A DNA stretch of 64,000 nt from an uncultured Paraprevotella sp. (GTDB taxonomy: Bacteria; Bacteroidota; Bacteroidia; Bacteroidales; Bacteroidaceae). The position numbers and the translations under genes are program-made. Shown piece by piece: positions 37,399 through 45,807 of this stretch. Within the stretch, counting starts at the first letter, position 1. Every line of letters starts with the position of its first letter. The stretch is from positions 38,369-102,368 of the forward strand of contig CALULT010000004.1 in NCBI GenBank assembly GCA_944321565.1, given 5' to 3'. The notes under the pieces were generated by a model. The model saw only the letters and a program-made list of their open reading frames with translations. It ran no database searches and had not been told where the DNA came from.

Positions 37399-37779
37399 AT
37401 GGAAATTACCGGAAAAATCATTGCGGTGTTGCCCGAAAGGGGAGGCATTTCGCAGCGCACCGGATCGGAATGGAAAGTGCAGGAATATGTGTTGGAAACG
37501 CAGGAACAGTATCCCCGGAAGATGTGTTTCGATGTGTTTGGGGCGGACAAGATAGCCCAGTTTGCGATTCAAATCGGCGACCAGCTCACGGTGTCCTTTG
37601 ATATTGACGCGCGCGAATACCAGGGACGTTGGTACAACAGTATCCGTGCTTGGAAAGTGGAGCGTGTCGCCGACCCCGCAGCAGCGCAACAGCCGCAGCC
37701 TGCGCCATTTCCACCGGCAGGGAATGCGGCGCCCGTGGATTTCTCGCAAGGTGATTCCACGGATGATTTGCCATTCTGA
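37399..37779 (+). CDS. DUF3127 protein with an SSB-like C-terminal tail
   Basis: This 126-residue protein opens MEITGKIIAVLPERGGISQR and holds a compact beta-rich domain to about residue 90 (ECxxxEYVLETQEQYPRKMC, DIDAREYQGRWYNSIRAWKV), the DUF3127 family, which looks like an OB fold. A flexible Pro/Gln/Ala linker follows and the protein ends DSTDDLPF, matching the acidic tail by which single-stranded-DNA-binding proteins recruit partners. It is divergent from dnaN. A role in binding single-stranded DNA or at forks is plausible but inferred. Confidence 0.85.
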   Translation: MEITGKIIAVLPERGGISQRTGSEWKVQEYVLETQEQYPRKMCFDVFGADKIAQFAIQIGDQLTVSFDIDAREYQGRWYNSIRAWKVERVADPAAAQQPQPAPFPPAGNAAPVDFSQGDSTDDLPF

Positions 37780-37800
37780 TGAAGGCAGGCTCATCGTTAT

Positions 37801-37837
37801 AAAGACTTTGCCGGGCAAATACCCGGCAAAGTCTTTT
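37801..37837 (+). terminator. Intrinsic terminator of the DUF3127 gene
   Basis: AAAGACTTTGCCGGG (37801-37815) pairs perfectly with CCCGGCAAAGTCTTT (37822-37836) around a 6-base loop, ending in TTTT. It starts about 20 bases after the stop codon. Confidence 0.85.
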
Positions 37838-37863
37838 AATGAACTATCCGGTTTTTCAAAGGA

Positions 37864-37895
37864 AGATATACTGACTTTGCCATAGAAGATATACT
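37864..37895 (+). repeat. Second occurrence of the GATATACTG/CTTTGCCAT unit
   Basis: AGATATACTGACTTTGCCAT (37864-37884 region) followed by AGAAGATATACT closely matches 3917-3946 (AGATATACTGCCTTTGCCAT then CGAAGTATAT) and the arms of the hairpin at 3895-3970. It lies just after the DUF3127 terminator. Both sites are downstream ends of plus-strand genes. Confidence 0.6.
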
Positions 37896-38011
37896 ATAGC
37901 CGAACAAAATGATTTGCGAAAAATCTTCCTGCATGTCAGGGAAGGAAAAGCGGTTCGTTCGGGCAGGGTGTGCATAGAGGACTCCCCGCCTCACGGCCTA
38001 AAAGTTTCAGA

Positions 38012-38132
38012 GCCTGAAACACTCAGTTTCAAAGCCTGAAACACCCAGTTCCAAGGCTTGAAACACCCAGTTCCAAGGCCTGAAACACCCAGTTCCAAGT
38101 GCCTGAAACACCCAGTTCCAAGTGCTTGAAAC
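38012..38132. repeat. Tandem repeat of a 22-23-base unit, about 5.4 copies
   Basis: The unit is GCCTGAAACACCCAGTTCCA plus AG or AGT. Copies start near 38012, 38034, 38056, 38078 and 38101, with a partial copy at 38124. Each unit can fold on itself (CTTGAAAC against GTTCCAAG). There are no unique spacers, so it is not a CRISPR array. It lies between the DUF3127 gene and the efflux operon. Confidence 0.8.
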
Positions 38133-38384
38133 TTTCATGCTTGGATATTATTCCCAAAAACCACACACAAAGAAGAGCTGGAGTCACTTCTAACTAAGTT
38201 TCGTTGTGCCATTCGCAAACCATTTCTTTTTGACTATAACTTGGAAAAGTAAGTACTACTTCATTTTGGAGGCCTGTCAGGTTGGTACCTTGCGGATGTT
38301 CATGGATTGTTGTTCCATATATATAAAGGTGGTGTCGGATGGCATGTGGGCTTGTGTGGGTGAATCCATCTACGCCTGAAAGAG
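38133..38384. other. Intergenic stretch before the efflux terminator
   Basis: No supported gene. A minus-strand frame (stop at 38194) reads as plausible protein for about 50 residues (HHLYIYGTTIHEHPQGTNL) but has no start, promoter or ribosome-binding site of its own and overlaps the efflux terminator; it may be a gene remnant. Confidence 0.4.
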
Positions 38385-38424
38385 AAGCGGGCGGTTTCGG
38401 AATGGTTTCCGGAGCCGCCCGCTT
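38385..38424 (-). terminator. Terminator of the RND efflux operon
   Basis: An 18-base stem, 38385-38402 with 38407-38424 (AAGCGGGCGG core), has a 4-base loop and two imperfect pairs. On the minus strand CTCTTTC follows. It starts about 25 bases after the stop of the outer-membrane gene. Confidence 0.75.
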
Positions 38425-38449
38425 GGGATAAGTAGTTGATGTTTTAGGG

Positions 38450-39820
38450 TTATTCTGTGGTATATCCGCCGCCCAACGCCTGGTACAGTTCAATGACAGC
38501 CTGTATTTGGTCGAAGCGGTTGCTGATTTGCGACATCTGTGCGGTCAGCAACGTCTGTTGTGCGGTCAACACCTGCAAGTAGTTGGTGGAAGAGTTCATC
38601 ATCAACGCCTGGGTGCTCTTCACGGCTGTTTCCAATGCGGCAACCTGTTTGGCATACAAGCCGCCCTTTTCATCAGATGCCTGGATTTTGGTGAGCGCGG
38701 CGTTCACTTCCGTGCCGGCATCCAGCAAAGTTTGCTGGAACGTCAGCTTAGCCTGTTCCTGTTGGGCTTTGGAAATCTTATACTGCGCCCGCAACTTCCC
38801 GTTTTGGAACAATGGCTGGGTGAGCGACCCGATGGCACTCCAAATCCACTTGCCCGGGTTGACCACCGTTCCCAAATCGTTTGTCCATCCGATGGTGCCG
38901 CTCAGGTTGATACCGGGATAGAATGCCGCACGGGATTCGTTGGTGGCATAGTAAGCGGCGGCCAACTGCGTTTCTGCTTGTTTCACGTCCGGGCGGTTAG
39001 CCAAGGCGGCAGCCGGAACGCCGGCGGAGAGATTGGACGGAACCGTCCATCCGTCCATCGTGCCGATGTCGTACTTTTGCGGCGCATCGCCCAGCAAGGC
39101 ACAGAATTCATTTTCCAAATCACTGATTTGTTGTTTCAGGTCGGTGATTTGTGTACAGATGCTGTAGTAGTTGGCTTCAGTCTGCGACACGGCGGCCATG
39201 TTGCTCTGCCCGGCTTCCATCAAGGCGCGGGTGGTCTTCACGTTTTCCTTCCACAGTTTTTCCGTTTCCATGCTGATGGCCAGTTGGTCGCCCAGCATGG
39301 CCAACGAATAGTAGTAGTTGGCGATAGCGGCAATCAGCTGAGACTGCACGGCCTGGCGGAAAGCCTCGCTGTTGGCCAGTTGTGCCTTGGCACGTTTCTT
39401 TGCGTTATGCAGGCTGCCGAAGAGGTCCAACTGCCAGGAAGCCGTTGCGGGGATGGTGTAGGTTTGCGTGGCTTTACCCCAATCCACACCTGCCAGCGTA
39501 CCTTGCGGAGCCAGTGCCAAGCTGGGGATATAAGCCCATTTGGCGGCTTTCAACGTGGCTTCGGCCTGTTCGATTTGCAATTGTGCGCTGAGCATATTCG
39601 TGTTTTGCGACAACCCCCTTTCGATGAGGACTTGCAGTTTCGGGTCGGTGAACACCTCTTTCCATCCGAGGGCAGCCAAGCCCAGCGAGTCGCCGCCCTG
39701 TACGTTTTCGCTGCGATAGAGCCCGTCAGTCTGAATGTCGGCCGGGCGCTCGTAGCTTTTGTATAGGCCGCAGCTGCTCAGCAGGGCAGCCGCGGTCATG
39801 GTCATGATTATCTTTTTCAT
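38450..39820 (-). CDS. TolC-family outer-membrane efflux lipoprotein
   Basis: This 456-residue protein has a lipoprotein signal (MTAAALLSSCGLYKSY, lipobox SSC) and the NodT/OprM-like duplicated helical hairpin structure (QNTNMLSAQLQIEQAEATLK, FRQAVQSQLIAAIANYYYSL). It is the outer-membrane channel of a tripartite RND pump; the start overlaps the permease stop as ATGA. The C-terminus ends QAVIELYQALGGG, typical of the family. Last gene of a three-gene operon, followed by a terminator at 38385-38424. Confidence 0.94.
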   Translation of the reverse strand: MKKIIMTMTAAALLSSCGLYKSYERPADIQTDGLYRSENVQGGDSLGLAALGWKEVFTDPKLQVLIERGLSQNTNMLSAQLQIEQAEATLKAAKWAYIPSLALAPQGTLAGVDWGKATQTYTIPATASWQLDLFGSLHNAKKRAKAQLANSEAFRQAVQSQLIAAIANYYYSLAMLGDQLAISMETEKLWKENVKTTRALMEAGQSNMAAVSQTEANYYSICTQITDLKQQISDLENEFCALLGDAPQKYDIGTMDGWTVPSNLSAGVPAAALANRPDVKQAETQLAAAYYATNESRAAFYPGINLSGTIGWTNDLGTVVNPGKWIWSAIGSLTQPLFQNGKLRAQYKISKAQQEQAKLTFQQTLLDAGTEVNAALTKIQASDEKGGLYAKQVAALETAVKSTQALMMNSSTNYLQVLTAQQTLLTAQMSQISNRFDQIQAVIELYQALGGGYTTE

Positions 39821-42800
39821 TTCTTATCTTTTTCTTTGTTAAACGCACTCTTTTCCTGCATGTTCCTTTCGTGCTCGGCGCGGATCTGCGGATCCATCTC
39901 CTCGTGCATGGCCGGACGAATCTTCTCTTGCAGGTACTGGAGGATGATGAAGAACACCGGCGTGATGAAGAGCAGGGCGAGAGTTCCGATGGTGATACCA
40001 CCGACGACACCCGTACCCAGAGAACTGTTACCGTTGGCACCGGCGCCCGTGGCGAACATCAACGGCAACATACCGAAAATCATCGTCAGCACCGTCATCA
40101 TGATAGGACGGAAACGGGCTTGCGCGGCCGTGTAGGCGGCTTCCACGATACCCATGCCGCGGCGGCGGCGTTCCGAGGCGAACTCGGTAATCAGGATGGC
40201 CGTCTTGGCCAGCAAACCAATCAACATGATCACACCCGTCTGCAGGTAGATGTTGTTCTCCAGTCCGAATATCTTGGCGAAGAGGAACGAACCCATCAAT
40301 CCGCAAGGTACTGAGAGGATGACGGCCCAAGGCACCAGGAAGCTCTCGTAGAGGCAGGACAGAATCAGGTAAATCAGCACGACGCAGAGCACGTAGATGA
40401 ATACCGTGTCGTTGGACCCGGCCGTCTGGCGTTCCTCACGGGAGATGCTACCGTACTCATAACTGTAGCGGTTGGGCATCGTCTGTGCGAACACTTCCTC
40501 GATGGCCTGCATGGCCTGGCCGGAAGAGTAGCCCGGGGCGGGGTTCACGTTGCAAGTGATGGCGTCAAACAGGTTGAAACGGTTGGTGATTTCAGGCCCC
40601 ATGGCCTTCTTCACGCTCAGGAACTGGCTGATGGGTGCCATCTTGCCGTTGACGCGGACGAAGATGTTGTTCAGCGACTCTTCGTCCAAGCGGTATTTCG
40701 GGTCGGCTTGAATCATCACGCGGTACACTTTCGAGAACAAGTTGAAGTTCGAGGCGTAGATACCACCGCAGTAACCGCCCAACACGGTCAACACTTCAGA
40801 CGGGGAGATGCCCGCGCGCTTACACTTGGCTGCATCCACGTCAATCTGATATTGCGGGAAGCTCGGGTTGAAGGTGGTGATGGCCATGGCCACTTCCGGG
40901 CGTTGGTTCAGCGCGGCCAGGAACTTCTGCGCATTGGCGAAGAACATGTCCAAGTCGCCGCCCACGCGGTCTTGCAGGTGCAGGTCGATGCTGTTACCCA
41001 TACCGTAACCCGGAATCATACCCGGCTGGAAGGTAAAGGCCTGCGCTTCTTTCACGCTCTGGAGCATGAAGTTCAGTTTGTTCTGTACGGAGTTCGCGTC
41101 TTGGCCCTCGCCTTTGCGCTCGCTCCAGTCCTTCAGACGGATGATGAACGAACCGTAGGACGTACCCTGTCCGGCGATGAAACCGTAACCGGAAATCTTG
41201 GAGTAGTGCTCGATTTCGGGAATCTGCTTGAGGATGCCCTCAATCTTCTTCATCGTCTTGTCCGTGGTGGCCAAGCTGCTGCCCGGTGCCATGCTCACGT
41301 TCATCATCATGGTGCCTTGGTCTTCCTGCGGCACAAGGCTGGTCTTGGTGGTCTTCATGAAGTAAACCAACAGGACGCAGGACACGACAACCGTGCCCCA
41401 AGCCAGCCAACGATGGTTGATGAAGGCCATCACGCCTTTCTTATATTTGGCCAGCAAGGCGTTGTAAGAAGCGTTGTAGGCATTGCGCACGATGGTGTTG
41501 ATGTTGTACTTGCCTTTGTTGCCGCTGGCCGGACGCATCCACATGGCGCACAAGGCCGGGCAGAGCGTCAGGGCGTTCAGGCAGGAGATACCCACGGCCA
41601 CGGCCATGGTGACACCGAATTGCGTGTAGAAGATACCGGCCGTTCCGCCCATGAAGGTCACGGGGATGAACACGGCCATGAACACGAACGTACAGGAGAT
41701 TACGGCCATCGTCACGTCCGAGAGGGCGTCTTTCGTGGCCAGGTAAGGCGACTTATAGCCGGCATCGAACTTCGCTTGCACGGCCTCGACCACGATGATG
41801 GCGTCGTCCACCACCGTACCGATGACCAGCACGAGCGAGAATAGCGTCAGGATGTTGATACTGAATCCGGCTATCTGCATGGCTGCAAACGTACCCACGA
41901 GGGACACGATGATGGAGATGGACGGGATGATTGTACTCTTGAAGTCCTGCAAGAAGAAATACACCACGAGAATCACGAGGATGATGGCGATGACCAAGGT
42001 CTCTACCACCTCATGGATGGAGGCGAACAAGAAGTCGTTGGAACTCATCATTGTCATGAATTCCGTACCTTCGGGAAGGTCTTCCGACAAGTCGTTCAGC
42101 AGGGCGGTGATGCGGGCGTTCACTTCCGTGGCATTGGAACCAGCCACCTGGAACACCATGAACGTGCAGCTCGGATGTCCGTCCACGTTGCTGTCGAATG
42201 CGTAGGACTGTGTGCCCAGTTCCACACGGGCCACATCTTTCACGCGCAATACATGGCCATCTTCTTTCGAACTGAGCACGATGTTTTCAAACTCGGAAAT
42301 GTCGGTCAGACGACCTCTGTATTTCATGGTGAACTGGAACGTGTTGGGAGAGTTTTCGCCCAATGATCCAGTGGGTGATTCCAAGTTCTGTTCGCCGAGG
42401 GCGGCAGTGATGTCGGAAGGCACCAGGCCGTATTGAGCCATCACGTCCGGCTTCAACCATATACGCAAACTGTAGGTGTCACCCATGGCCATCACGTCGC
42501 CCACACCCTCGATACGTTTGATCTGGGGGACGACGTTGATATCAAGGTAGTTGGCCAAAAACGTCTTGTCGTATCGGTTGCTGGGACTGTAAAGAGAACC
42601 AATCTGCAAGAAGCTCGTCTGGCGTTTGGTCGTAGTCACACCGATTTGGGTTACCTCTGCCGGCAACAAGCCTTGCGCCTTGGTCACGCGGTTCTGCACG
42701 TTCACGGCCGCCATGTCGGGGTTGGTGCCTTGGGTGAAGAACACCTGGATGTCGCCCGAACCGGAGTTGGTGGCCGTGGATTCCATGTAAGTCATGTTCT

Positions 42801-43020
42801 CCACACCGTTGATACTCTCTTCCAACGGCTGGATCACACTCTTCATCACGGCATCCGCACTCGCACCCGTATAAGTGGCCGACACGTCGACGGTCGGGGG
42901 AGCGATGTCCGGGTACTGCTCCACCGGCAGGGTGCCCAGTGAAATAAATCCTACGATAAGGATGAGGATGGAGATGGACAAGGCCATCACCGGGCGTTTG
43001 ATAAATATGTTACCTTTCAT
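39817..43020 (-). CDS. RND multidrug efflux permease (AcrB/MexB-like, HAE1)
   Basis: This 1067-residue inner-membrane proton antiporter has twelve transmembrane segments and two large periplasmic loops. Family blocks: FIKRPVMALSISILILIVG at the N-terminus, LPVEQYPDIAPP, the TM4 proton-relay region GTVVDDAIIVVEAVQ with paired Asp, and FIPVTFMGGTAG. It would pump hydrophobic drugs or detergents with the adaptor and outer-membrane channel encoded alongside. Length is typical. Confidence 0.96.
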   Translation of the reverse strand: MKGNIFIKRPVMALSISILILIVGFISLGTLPVEQYPDIAPPTVDVSATYTGASADAVMKSVIQPLEESINGVENMTYMESTATNSGSGDIQVFFTQGTNPDMAAVNVQNRVTKAQGLLPAEVTQIGVTTTKRQTSFLQIGSLYSPSNRYDKTFLANYLDINVVPQIKRIEGVGDVMAMGDTYSLRIWLKPDVMAQYGLVPSDITAALGEQNLESPTGSLGENSPNTFQFTMKYRGRLTDISEFENIVLSSKEDGHVLRVKDVARVELGTQSYAFDSNVDGHPSCTFMVFQVAGSNATEVNARITALLNDLSEDLPEGTEFMTMMSSNDFLFASIHEVVETLVIAIILVILVVYFFLQDFKSTIIPSISIIVSLVGTFAAMQIAGFSINILTLFSLVLVIGTVVDDAIIVVEAVQAKFDAGYKSPYLATKDALSDVTMAVISCTFVFMAVFIPVTFMGGTAGIFYTQFGVTMAVAVGISCLNALTLCPALCAMWMRPASGNKGKYNINTIVRNAYNASYNALLAKYKKGVMAFINHRWLAWGTVVVSCVLLVYFMKTTKTSLVPQEDQGTMMMNVSMAPGSSLATTDKTMKKIEGILKQIPEIEHYSKISGYGFIAGQGTSYGSFIIRLKDWSERKGEGQDANSVQNKLNFMLQSVKEAQAFTFQPGMIPGYGMGNSIDLHLQDRVGGDLDMFFANAQKFLAALNQRPEVAMAITTFNPSFPQYQIDVDAAKCKRAGISPSEVLTVLGGYCGGIYASNFNLFSKVYRVMIQADPKYRLDEESLNNIFVRVNGKMAPISQFLSVKKAMGPEITNRFNLFDAITCNVNPAPGYSSGQAMQAIEEVFAQTMPNRYSYEYGSISREERQTAGSNDTVFIYVLCVVLIYLILSCLYESFLVPWAVILSVPCGLMGSFLFAKIFGLENNIYLQTGVIMLIGLLAKTAILITEFASERRRRGMGIVEAAYTAAQARFRPIMMTVLTMIFGMLPLMFATGAGANGNSSLGTGVVGGITIGTLALLFITPVFFIILQYLQEKIRPAMHEEMDPQIRAEHERNMQEKSAFNKEKDKK

Positions 43021-43044
43021 TGTTTCTGATTAATTGGTTATCCT

Positions 43045-44199
43045 TTATTTGCCTTGCTTTTCCGCGCCTTGCTTCTCCGCACCCTGTTGTGCGGCTGCGC
43101 CGGTGCTGATGGGCGTGCCTTCGCGGAGGAGGCCTGCGCCTTCGGCCACGATGACGTCACCCACGTTCAGTCCGCCCGTCACGATGTATTCCGTGCCGTT
43201 GTTCTGCGGGGCCACTTGGATGTTCACGCTCTGGGCCTTGCCGTCCACCACCTTGTAGGCCAGCACCTTGTCTTGCAGTTCGAACGTGGCGGCCTGCGGG
43301 ATGACGATGACGTCGTTAAAGTATACCGGCATGATGACGTTGCCGTTCGAGCCGGTGTGCAGCAGGTGCGAGGTGTTGGGGAACGCTGCGCGGAGCTGCG
43401 AGGAGCCGGTGTTCGGGTCGATGACGCCGCTGATGGATTCCACGCGGCCGGAATCGGGCAGGAGCGTGCCGTCGTTCAGCATGAGCTGCACTTTCGGCAT
43501 TTTCGCGATGGCTTCTTCCAGCGAGCCGTATTGGCGGACGAGGCTCAGCACGTCATTCTCGGGCATGGAGAAGTAGACATACATCTCGCTGTTGTCCGAC
43601 ACGGTGGTCAGCGGTTGCGGGATGGCGCTGCTTACCAATGCTCCCTGGCGGTAGGGAAGCTCGCCCACCACGCCGTTCGACGGGCTCTTCACCACGGTGT
43701 ACGACAAGTTGTTGGCCGCGTTCACCACCTGTGCTTCCATCTGTGCCACGGCGGCTTTGGCGCTCAGCAAGTTGTTCTTGGCCGTCTGCAGGTCGAAGTC
43801 CGACACCACCTTCTGGTCGAACAGGCGCTGGGTGCTTTTCAGCGTCAGGTCGGCTGTGGCTTCTGCGGCTTTTGCTGCTTCGAGGTTGGCCTTGGCCGTG
43901 TTGAGGGCGGCCTGATAAGGCACTTGGTCGATGATGAACAGCGTTTGTCCCTTCGTCACCCGGTCGCCTTCTTTGACACACAGTTTCTGGAGTGTGCCGC
44001 TCACTTGCGGATAAATGTCCACGTCCTGGCGGCCTTTGATGCTCGCACTGTAGCGGGATTGGAGTTCTCTGGATTCGGTTTGTACGGTCATGGTCTTGTA
44101 CGACCCCGTGCTCATTGCTTGTTGCTGTTTGTTGCAACCAGTCAAGGCAACCATACAGCAGAAAGCTGTCGTTGCCACAGTCTTAATACCTTTATTCAT
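43045..44199 (-). CDS. RND efflux periplasmic adaptor (AcrA/MexA-like lipoprotein)
   Basis: This 384-residue membrane fusion protein has a lipoprotein signal (CCMVALTGCNKQQQ). The lipoyl half-motif and hairpin (YPQVSGTLQKLCVKEGDRVT, TLFIIDQVPYQAALNTAKAN) and the beta-barrel domain (VYFSMPENDVLSLV) are clear. A low-complexity tail (AAQQGAEKQGAEKQGK) closes the protein. It heads the efflux operon, 24 bases before the permease, and is divergent from an AraC regulator. A weak -7 box (TAATTTCG at 44237-44244, minus) precedes it. Confidence 0.95.
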   Translation of the reverse strand: MNKGIKTVATTAFCCMVALTGCNKQQQAMSTGSYKTMTVQTESRELQSRYSASIKGRQDVDIYPQVSGTLQKLCVKEGDRVTKGQTLFIIDQVPYQAALNTAKANLEAAKAAEATADLTLKSTQRLFDQKVVSDFDLQTAKNNLLSAKAAVAQMEAQVVNAANNLSYTVVKSPSNGVVGELPYRQGALVSSAIPQPLTTVSDNSEMYVYFSMPENDVLSLVRQYGSLEEAIAKMPKVQLMLNDGTLLPDSGRVESISGVIDPNTGSSQLRAAFPNTSHLLHTGSNGNVIMPVYFNDVIVIPQAATFELQDKVLAYKVVDGKAQSVNIQVAPQNNGTEYIVTGGLNVGDVIVAEGAGLLREGTPISTGAAAQQGAEKQGAEKQGK

Positions 44200-44308
44200 A
44201 ACTACTCAATAAAAAATATATTCTCAAAATCCGGTGCGAAATTACACAAATGGAATGAGTTTGCAGGTGTTAAAAGCACCTTTGTTTTGTTCATTTTGGG
44301 AACATAGC

Positions 44309-44339
44309 TTGCATTTTAGGAATATTCTACTTAAATTTG
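44309..44339 (+). promoter_or_regulatory. Promoter of the AraC regulator gene
   Basis: TTG (44309-44311), 20 bases, TAAATTTG (44332-44339). The ATG follows 29 bases later. The shared 168-base region to the efflux operon is a likely site for regulator binding. Confidence 0.6.
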
Positions 44340-44367
44340 GTTTCTGTTAACAAAAGATTTCTTTCGC

Positions 44368-45207
44368 ATGGACGAAAAGTTAAGTTCGTTGCTCATTCAG
44401 GAGTGTTTTTATTTGCGGACATCTTTGGACTGGTCGGCCGAAATGGAGGTCAGGCAGGATAAATGCCTGGTGATGGCTGGGGAGAAGGGAAGGGGCACTT
44501 TGCTTGTGGGGGAGGAAGAATATGTGGTGGACAAGGGGGTCGTGTTGTTCCTGCGTCCGGAATTGCCGGTAAGGAAACTTCGCTCTTCGGAGGATTTCGC
44601 CGTTTCCTTGATTGCTTTTCCCCCATTTATGATGCGGGAGTGCGGGCAGCGGCTGGAGCCTCGTTTCATGTTGTTGCTTTTCACGAAAGTGGTGTGGACG
44701 GTGGACGCGAGGAAAAGGAAGTTGTTCCATAATTTCTGCGAACTGTTTCGTTTCGCCACGGCGGGTTACGGCAGTGGCTATACCCGCGAATTGGCCACGA
44801 GCCTGGTGTGTAGCCTGATTTACGGTTTCTATGAACTGGTTGATGCGGCGCAGTTCGGCGAAGTGCCGGTGGAGTCATCGCGGGCGCGGGAACTGTTCCG
44901 CAGGTTCATGGAATTGCTCCACGAGCATCTCATGCGCGAGCACGAGGTGCAGTTTTATGCCGGGGAACTTTGTATCTCGGCCAAGTACCTCACACAGATT
45001 ACGAAAGGAATCTTGGGGCATACGCCAAAGCAAATCATTGACGAAACGCTTTTGCAGGAAGCCATGAGGTTGTTGGACAGGAACGATTCAAGCATACAGG
45101 AAATCAGCGTCAGCCTCGGTTTTCCCGACCAGTCTTATTTCGGGCGTTTTTTCAAGCGTTTGAAGCAGGTGTCGCCGCAGCAATACCGATTGCGTTCGAA
45201 ACGTTGA
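44368..45207 (+). CDS. AraC-family transcriptional regulator
   Basis: This 279-residue regulator has a divergent cupin-like N-terminal half (VDKGVVLFLRPELPVRKL) and a C-terminal double helix-turn-helix of AraC type. The latter starts near residue 175 (HLMREHEVQFYAGELCISAK), with the second recognition half in IQEISVSLGFPDQSYFGRFF and the ending SPQQYRLRSKR. It is divergently oriented from the RND efflux operon and is its most likely local regulator. Effector unknown. Confidence 0.93.
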   Translation: MDEKLSSLLIQECFYLRTSLDWSAEMEVRQDKCLVMAGEKGRGTLLVGEEEYVVDKGVVLFLRPELPVRKLRSSEDFAVSLIAFPPFMMRECGQRLEPRFMLLLFTKVVWTVDARKRKLFHNFCELFRFATAGYGSGYTRELATSLVCSLIYGFYELVDAAQFGEVPVESSRARELFRRFMELLHEHLMREHEVQFYAGELCISAKYLTQITKGILGHTPKQIIDETLLQEAMRLLDRNDSSIQEISVSLGFPDQSYFGRFFKRLKQVSPQQYRLRSKR

Positions 45208-45242
45208 CCCGATTGAGCCGGTCGCGTTAGATTTCAAGACAT

Positions 45243-45302
45243 AAAAAAAGGGCTCCGCTGAGCCCAACCTTTGTTAACCTTAAATCTAATACTATGAAAA
45301 AC
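45243..45302 (-). ncRNA. Predicted ~60-nt small RNA with own promoter and terminator
   Basis: On the minus strand TTG (45336-45338), 19 bases, TACCTTTG (45309-45316) form a consensus promoter. Transcription from about 45302 would give roughly 60 nt ending in a textbook terminator: GGGCTC and GAGCCC (45250-45265) with a 4-base loop, then seven Ts. No ORF is needed to explain it. The body contains AGTATTAGATTTAAGGTTAA, whose complement has the AACCTTAAA..CTAATAC pattern also seen in the neighbouring predicted RNA. Confidence 0.6.
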
Positions 45303-45621
45303 ACGTTGCAAAGGTACGGTTTTTTGGGAAATACGCAATGGGAGGAGTGTGAAACCATCTTGTTTTTATGTTTTTTTAATAATAGAAGGACTCGTGATTC
45401 CTCTTAATGAATATTAAAAATCGCATTCCGGAAGCAAGATTTACGGTAAAAAGGTATTTTTCAGGGTAGAAACAATCGCAAATAAAACATATCGAAATGA
45501 GAAAGTCTGTTGTTAACACTTATGCTTGCGGGCTGCTGACCGCGTTACTTCTCTTTGACTATAAATCCCCATTAAATTTCTACTACGCCCCGATTGGAGA
45601 ATGTTCGTGCTGGGTGAACAA

Positions 45622-45709
45622 AGAAATGCGGGCCGCTTCACAGCGACCCGCATTCTTTAGTTTTTTAGGTATTAGTTTTGTTTAAGGTAAAAAGATTGTT
45701 TTCAGGATA
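45622..45709 (-). ncRNA. Predicted ~90-nt small RNA with own promoter and terminator
   Basis: Minus-strand TTG (45744-45746), 20 bases, TACCTTTG (45716-45723) would start an RNA near 45709. It ends at the hairpin AATGCGGGCCGCT (45625-45637) with AGCGACCCGCATT (45642-45654; one mismatch), then TCTTTGTT. The body contains ACCTTAAACAAAACTAATAC. The plus-strand ORF across it (45497-45685) lacks support. It lies just past the kinase gene's 3' end, so it could instead be a trailer, but its own promoter argues for independence. Confidence 0.55.
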
Positions 45710-45807
45710 ACGATGCAAAGGTAGCTCCATTTTGGGATACCTGCAAGGCATTATTTATGCTTTACAACATGTTTTTGAAAAAAATGCTGGATGTATCTTA
45801 AAAAAAA

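Noticed and set aside
38012-38132. Possible CRISPR array
   Set aside because: Repeats are directly adjacent with no unique spacers, and no cas genes are present.
45296-45412. Short plus-strand ORF starting MKNTLQRYG over the first small RNA
   Set aside because: The same bases are explained by the minus-strand promoter; no ribosome-binding site precedes the ATG.
45497-45685. 62-residue plus-strand ORF
   Set aside because: Runs across the predicted small-RNA terminator, lacks promoter and ribosome-binding site.
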